A stretch of 64,000 nucleotides of DNA from Lentimicrobiaceae bacterium (lineage in GTDB: Bacteria; Bacteroidota; Bacteroidia; Bacteroidales; F082), in NCBI GenBank assembly GCA_002708315.1, contig PANC01000009.1, positions 163,157 to 227,156 of the forward strand, written 5' to 3'. Both the position numbers and the translations under genes were made by a program. Under the pieces are notes generated by a model. The model was not told the DNA's origin. It did not search any database and was given only the letters and a program-made list of their open reading frames with translations. Positions 61,725 through 64,000 of this stretch are shown piece after piece; positions within the stretch are counted from its first letter, which is position 1; each line of letters starts with the position of its first letter.

Positions 61725-64000
61725 TTAGTTTGAAGGTTCATCTTTATTAGCTAAGCGTGCTGCTTCTTTTTCTCTTCTTTTTTCATAACCTGCAATTTTA
61801 CCAATGAATACAAATAGCATTGGATACATGAATACTCCTAGGAAAGTTGCTAGTGACATGCCACCTAAAAGGGCCATTCCCATAACTTTTCTTGCTTCGG
61901 CTCCAGAGCCAGATGCTATAACTAGAGGCATTACTCCAAAAATAAATGAGAACGCAGTCATTAAAATTGGTCTGAAACGAGATCGTGCAGCAGCCATGGC
62001 CGATTCCATTAATGATTTACCAGTTTTAAACTCATCTATGGCAAATTCAACAATTAGAATTGCATTTTTTGCTGCCATACCCACCAACATTACAAATGAA
62101 ACTTGGGCAAATATATTGTTCTCAAATGATGGGCTGAATATTCTAGCAAACCAAAGTGCAAATAAAGCTCCGAATATGGCAAAAGGTGTTCCCATTAGAA
62201 TACTGATTGGTAGCGACCAGCTTTCATATTGAGCACTTAGTATTAGGAATACAAATAATAGAGAAAAAGTTAGAATGATTCCCAATGAACCTGAAGCTTT
62301 CTTTTCTTGGAAAGACATGGCATTCCAAGAATAGCTCATATCAGATGGCAATACGCTCGCAGAAACCTCCTCTAAAGCTGTCATTGCCTGAGCTGAGGTA
62401 TAGCCTTCAGCAGGACCACCAGTTACTTCTACTGACCTAAAAAGGTTAAACCTATTGGTGTAATCTGGCCCAGAAATATCTTTTACAGTTACCAAGGTGG
62501 ACAAGGGAACCATTTCTCCCTTGTTATTTTTTAAGAAGAAATTATTAATTTGTTTTTCGTTTACTCTATATTTTGGCTCTGCCTGAATATAAGTTTTATA
62601 GAGTCTTCCAAATCTTGTGAAATCATTAACGTAAGAACCTCCCATAAATGCTCCTATTGTTCTGTAAAGCTCATCAAGAGAAACTCCAAGTTTAAGAGCC
62701 TTCTGCTTATCCACATCCATATACCTTTGTGGCACGTTAGCTTGGAATGTTGTAAATGCCTTATCAATTTCTGGTCTTTCATTGGCTTTTTTAATGAACT
62801 TGTATGTATTCTGAGCAAGATAATCTGGTGTATTTCCTCCTCTGTCTTGAATCATTATGCTAAATCCAGACCCACTACCAAGCCCTGGTAATGCTGGTGG
62901 ACCAAAAGCAAAAACTTGAGCTCCAAGTACCTTTGTAAATAAAACAGGGTTTAGTTTTGCAATAATTTCTTTAGCGGTAGGCTTTCGCTTGCTCCAATCT
63001 TTTAAAGTAACAAACATAAAACCATTACTTGATGCCATTGAGCCAGAAAGCATGCTGTATCCAGTTACATTGGTTACATATTCAACCTCGGGGATACTCA
63101 ATAATATATTTTCCACCTGTTTAGCTATTGCATCCGATCTTTGCAAAGATGCCGCATCTGGAAGTTGCATATTAACAAAGAAGTACCCCATGTCTTCTTC
63201 AGGAATAAATCCTCCAGGTACCATTTTTCCAAAAATTCCAGCTCCAATTGTAATCAGAACAATGAACACAATACTTCGTTTCATTTTCCTGGCGACAATA
63301 TCTGAAAATGTCATGTAGGATTCAGTGGTTTTACCCATTAACTTGTTAAATCCTCCAAAGAATTTACCTAGTATTCCTTTATAGGGCTTTGGCTCCTTTA
63401 ATAATATTGATGAAAGTGCTGGGCTAAGCGACAGGGCATTAATGGAAGACACTATAACGGAAACAACTATGGTAATAGCAAACTGTTGATATAGTCTACC
63501 TGTTATGCCAGCCATTGCAGCCACTGGGATAAATACTGCTATTAATACTAAGGTTGTAGCAATAATTGGTGCTGCAACTTTTTTCATTGCCTCAATTGTT
63601 GCTTGTTTGGCATTCATGCCCTTTGATATATTTACTTGAACAGCTTCAACAACAACAATTGCATCATCAACAACAATACCTATTGCTAGTACCAAGCCAA
63701 GTAACGAAAGCACATTTATGGTAAAGCCCAGAATTGGAAAAAAAATAAAAGCACCAATAAGTGATACTGGTATTGCAACTGTTGGTATAAGTGTGGCTCT
63801 CCAATCTTGTATAAAGATAAAAACTACTAAAATAACCAAGAATACGGCAATAATTAGAGTTACTACAATATCTTTAATACCAGCATTAATTGCTAGAGTA
63901 GAGTCAAGAGAAACATCATATTTTACAGTTTCAGGAAAACTTTTTGACAGTTCTTCCATCTGAGAAATAACCTCCTGGCTTAATTCAACAGCATTTGAAC
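61725..64000 (-). CDS. RND efflux pump permease (HAE1/AcrB-type), 5' end outside window
   Basis: The frame is open to the window edge, so the start is missing; at least 758 residues are seen. An internal ATG at 63959 is not the true start, because codons before it continue (NAVELSQEVISQ). Membrane segments match helices 2-12 of AcrB: VVTLIIAVFLVILVVFIFIQ, LGLVLAIGIVVDDAIVVVEA (the D-D of the proton relay), VSVIVSSINALSLSPALSSI, SFVMLVGMAAKNAILIVEFA. Exports drugs or other amphiphilic compounds. The periplasmic adaptor gene should lie just beyond the right edge. Confidence 0.93.
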   Translation of the reverse strand, partial: SNAVELSQEVISQMEELSKSFPETVKYDVSLDSTLAINAGIKDIVVTLIIAVFLVILVVFIFIQDWRATLIPTVAIPVSLIGAFIFFPILGFTINVLSLLGLVLAIGIVVDDAIVVVEAVQVNISKGMNAKQATIEAMKKVAAPIIATTLVLIAVFIPVAAMAGITGRLYQQFAITIVVSVIVSSINALSLSPALSSILLKEPKPYKGILGKFFGGFNKLMGKTTESYMTFSDIVARKMKRSIVFIVLITIGAGIFGKMVPGGFIPEEDMGYFFVNMQLPDAASLQRSDAIAKQVENILLSIPEVEYVTNVTGYSMLSGSMASSNGFMFVTLKDWSKRKPTAKEIIAKLNPVLFTKVLGAQVFAFGPPALPGLGSGSGFSIMIQDRGGNTPDYLAQNTYKFIKKANERPEIDKAFTTFQANVPQRYMDVDKQKALKLGVSLDELYRTIGAFMGGSYVNDFTRFGRLYKTYIQAEPKYRVNEKQINNFFLKNNKGEMVPLSTLVTVKDISGPDYTNRFNLFRSVEVTGGPAEGYTSAQAMTALEEVSASVLPSDMSYSWNAMSFQEKKASGSLGIILTFSLLFVFLILSAQYESWSLPISILMGTPFAIFGALFALWFARIFSPSFENNIFAQVSFVMLVGMAAKNAILIVEFAIDEFKTGKSLMESAMAAARSRFRPILMTAFSFIFGVMPLVIASGSGAEARKVMGMALLGGMSLATFLGVFMYPMLFVFIGKIAGYEKRREKEAARLANKDEPSN

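Noticed and set aside
1-64000. Mobile element, prophage, CRISPR array or integration site
   Set aside because: No transposase, integrase, phage structural gene, regular spaced repeats or tRNA-flanking direct repeat was seen. The tRNA-Ser gene has no duplicated 3' end nearby.

Overview
The window is AT-rich chromosomal DNA from a member of the Bacteroidota. The evidence is the gliding and type IX secretion (T9SS) genes gldE, gldD and sprE/porW, a T9SS cargo with its C-terminal sorting domain, a PorV-family barrel, a TonB-dependent receptor with a carboxypeptidase-regulatory N-terminus, and many promoters carrying the phylum's TAnnTTTG -7 element. No phage, transposon, CRISPR array or rRNA is visible. 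The family or genus cannot be fixed from the sequence alone.

Layout. 1-4.2 kb: a tandem array of three related cysteine-rich lipoproteins with duplicated leaders, a DUF2938-like membrane protein and a DUF1254/DUF1214 lipoprotein. 4.3-11 kb: tRNA-Ser(GGA), a B12-dependent ribonucleotide reductase (nrdJ) and a very large TolB-propeller/beta-barrel protein. 11-17.6 kb: mixed enzymes (metallo-beta-lactamase fold, heptosyltransferase-like GT9, thioredoxin-like, O-methyltransferase), small envelope proteins and a YitT transporter. 17.7-21.1 kb (minus): an M23 peptidase-dxr-rseP operon. 21.2-25.6 kb (plus): SprE/PorW, bactofilin, and two AtpZ/AtpI-like membrane proteins without the ATP synthase genes that often follow them. 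25.7-35 kb (plus): a three-gene operon of TonB-dependent receptor, 1467-residue T9SS cargo and PorV-family barrel, closed by a terminator; this is the most interesting system here. 35-45.2 kb: greA, HIT, purF, GNAT/DUF6356/C69 dipeptidase operon, AI-2E family permease, metG, S66 carboxypeptidase and a methyltransferase. 45.2-52.2 kb (minus): two small envelope proteins with duplicated promoters; a membrane sensor with a Schlafen-type AlbA_2 domain next to a sodium:solute symporter, tadA and rluA; queG and ruvB. 52.5-54.2 kb (plus): SPOR, universal-stress and coiled-coil proteins. 54.2-59.1 kb: rng, a 29-residue mS38/bS22-like ribosomal protein, HU, ssb, gldE, gldD. 59-64 kb (minus): RND pump (5' end beyond the window), OprM-type channel and an M64 peptidase.

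Most genes are housekeeping or envelope functions in short operons. The linking theme is the cell surface: T9SS and gliding parts (sprE, gldD, gldE, PorV homologue, cargo), outer-membrane barrels, lipoproteins and envelope proteases. Several starts were moved from the longest open frame to an internal ATG because a signal peptide, a neighbouring gene or a promoter element demands it.
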